A stretch of DNA of 64,000 nucleotides from Kuschelorhynchus macadamiae (taxonomy: Eukaryota > Arthropoda > Insecta > Coleoptera > Curculionidae), in assembly GCA_030620095.1 (NCBI GenBank), contig JAUTXW010004484.1:235001-299000 (forward strand). Reading direction: 5' to 3'. A program made the position numbers and the translations under genes. Shown piece after piece: positions 63,470 through 64,000 of the stretch. The stretch's first letter is position 1. The number at the start of each line of letters is the position of its first letter. The notes under the pieces are model-generated. The model did no database searches and was not told where the DNA came from. It worked only from the letters and a program-made list of their open reading frames with translations.

Positions 63470-64000
63470 CGTCGACTGTTGCAGGTGCCAGTCGAAACGA
63501 GTTATCTAACGAGAAAGATTCACCACAAAATGTCGGCTGAAAAACGTAAACATAAAACTTTAACTTTATCTGAAAAAATGGATATTCTACGTTAAGCTGC
63601 TTACTTTAACTGTCGAAAAGCTCTCTAGTGACGTTGTATCTGTGGCTCCGTTTATTGAAAAATTTCGGAAAAGAGTAGAAGAGCTTGTGTTAAATGCTGA
63701 TCAAGTTTAAATCTTGCTACATGAGGAGCCTCCAGGAATCACAAATAATACAAAACGACTGTTATTGCATAAAATTGGAAAAAATAGTTTAATGCCACTT
63801 TTATTGTCATTTGGGGAAAAGATTATGTTTCAAACCGCCGAAAAGCAGATATAATGACTTAATAGGTTCCCTAGGCTCGACTAAGGCTAAGAAACACCAG
63901 CCATGGCATTAAATCGTGCGCCGCCTAGTAAACCAACTAAGTATTTATATGATTAATGACAAAAACATCATTTTTACAGGAACTTGTCACCATACTGGAC

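Larger units (their letters stand above)
59216..64000 (+). mobile_element. Tigger/pogo-like element, right end outside the window
   Basis: The left end reads cagtacatgctcgataatcc, like Tigger TIRs, behind a TA. Downstream of the hAT insertion, 63529-63720 shows the N-terminus of a Tigger transposase (MSAEKRKHKTLTLSEKMDI, CENP-B-type HTH) followed by several stops. The rest is degraded. Confidence 0.65.

Overview
The window looks like AT-rich nuclear DNA of an arthropod, most likely an insect. Splice sites are GT-AG with short introns (one is 63 nt), simple (TA)n, (ATT)n and (TTG)n repeats are common, and insect-type transposons are packed and nested: Maverick/Polinton, Tc1/mariner, copia, pogo/Tigger, Transib, P-like and hAT. 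No single-copy host gene was recognised with confidence. The species cannot be named from the sequence.

Layout. (1) 1-1.58 kb: a minisatellite and a P-element-like transposase scrap. (2) 1.58-18.19 kb: a nearly complete Polinton (Maverick) of about 16.6 kb with ~0.6 kb terminal inverted repeats. It carries protein-primed DNA polymerase B (broken), a nucleotidyltransferase-like gene, double-jelly-roll major capsid protein, penton-like protein, a phospholipase-A2-like virion protein, an FtsK/HerA-type packaging ATPase, a DUF8207-type protein, a retroviral-type integrase with chromodomain, and several small genes. The virion and integration genes are open while the polymerase is dead. (3) 18.25-21.80 kb: a Tc1-like DD34E element with ~0.7 kb inverted repeats and a transposase that is intact across one phase-matched intron, abutting the Polinton through a (TA)n tract. 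(4) 21.8-45.4 kb: a block of different character, with long largely intronless ORFs, visibly higher GC and palindromic repeat clusters. I read it as a decaying endogenous copy of a large invertebrate dsDNA virus. It holds a HAD-phosphatase (38K-like) gene, a secreted 464-aa protein, a 5.4-kb reading frame with one in-frame stop, a Ser/Thr-rich gene cut by a young copia element, and a protein with giant-virus-style W-D-W / N-P-N-I repeats. A spliced JmjC plus C2H2 zinc-finger gene sits inside the block. (5) 45.4-48.6 kb: gene-poor, with tandem duplications. (6) 48.6-64 kb: a transposon graveyard with a split YqaJ-type nuclease gene, a Transib-like transposase, a P-like (THAP-type) gene interrupted by a DD41D mariner that is itself interrupted by a pogo-like element, and a MADF-domain gene interrupted by a Tigger-like element that is itself interrupted by a hAT.

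How the parts relate. The Polinton genes form two convergent and divergent blocks as in a virus-like element: replication genes at the left, a leftward virion block (9-13.5 kb) and a rightward packaging/integration block (13.5-17.5 kb) sharing a ~100-bp divergent promoter region. The 22-45 kb block shows no transposon logic of its own. Its frames are damaged by single nonsense codons and homopolymer shifts, which argues for a fairly recent insertion now decaying, or for sequencing error at homopolymers. All family names come from motif reading without database searches.
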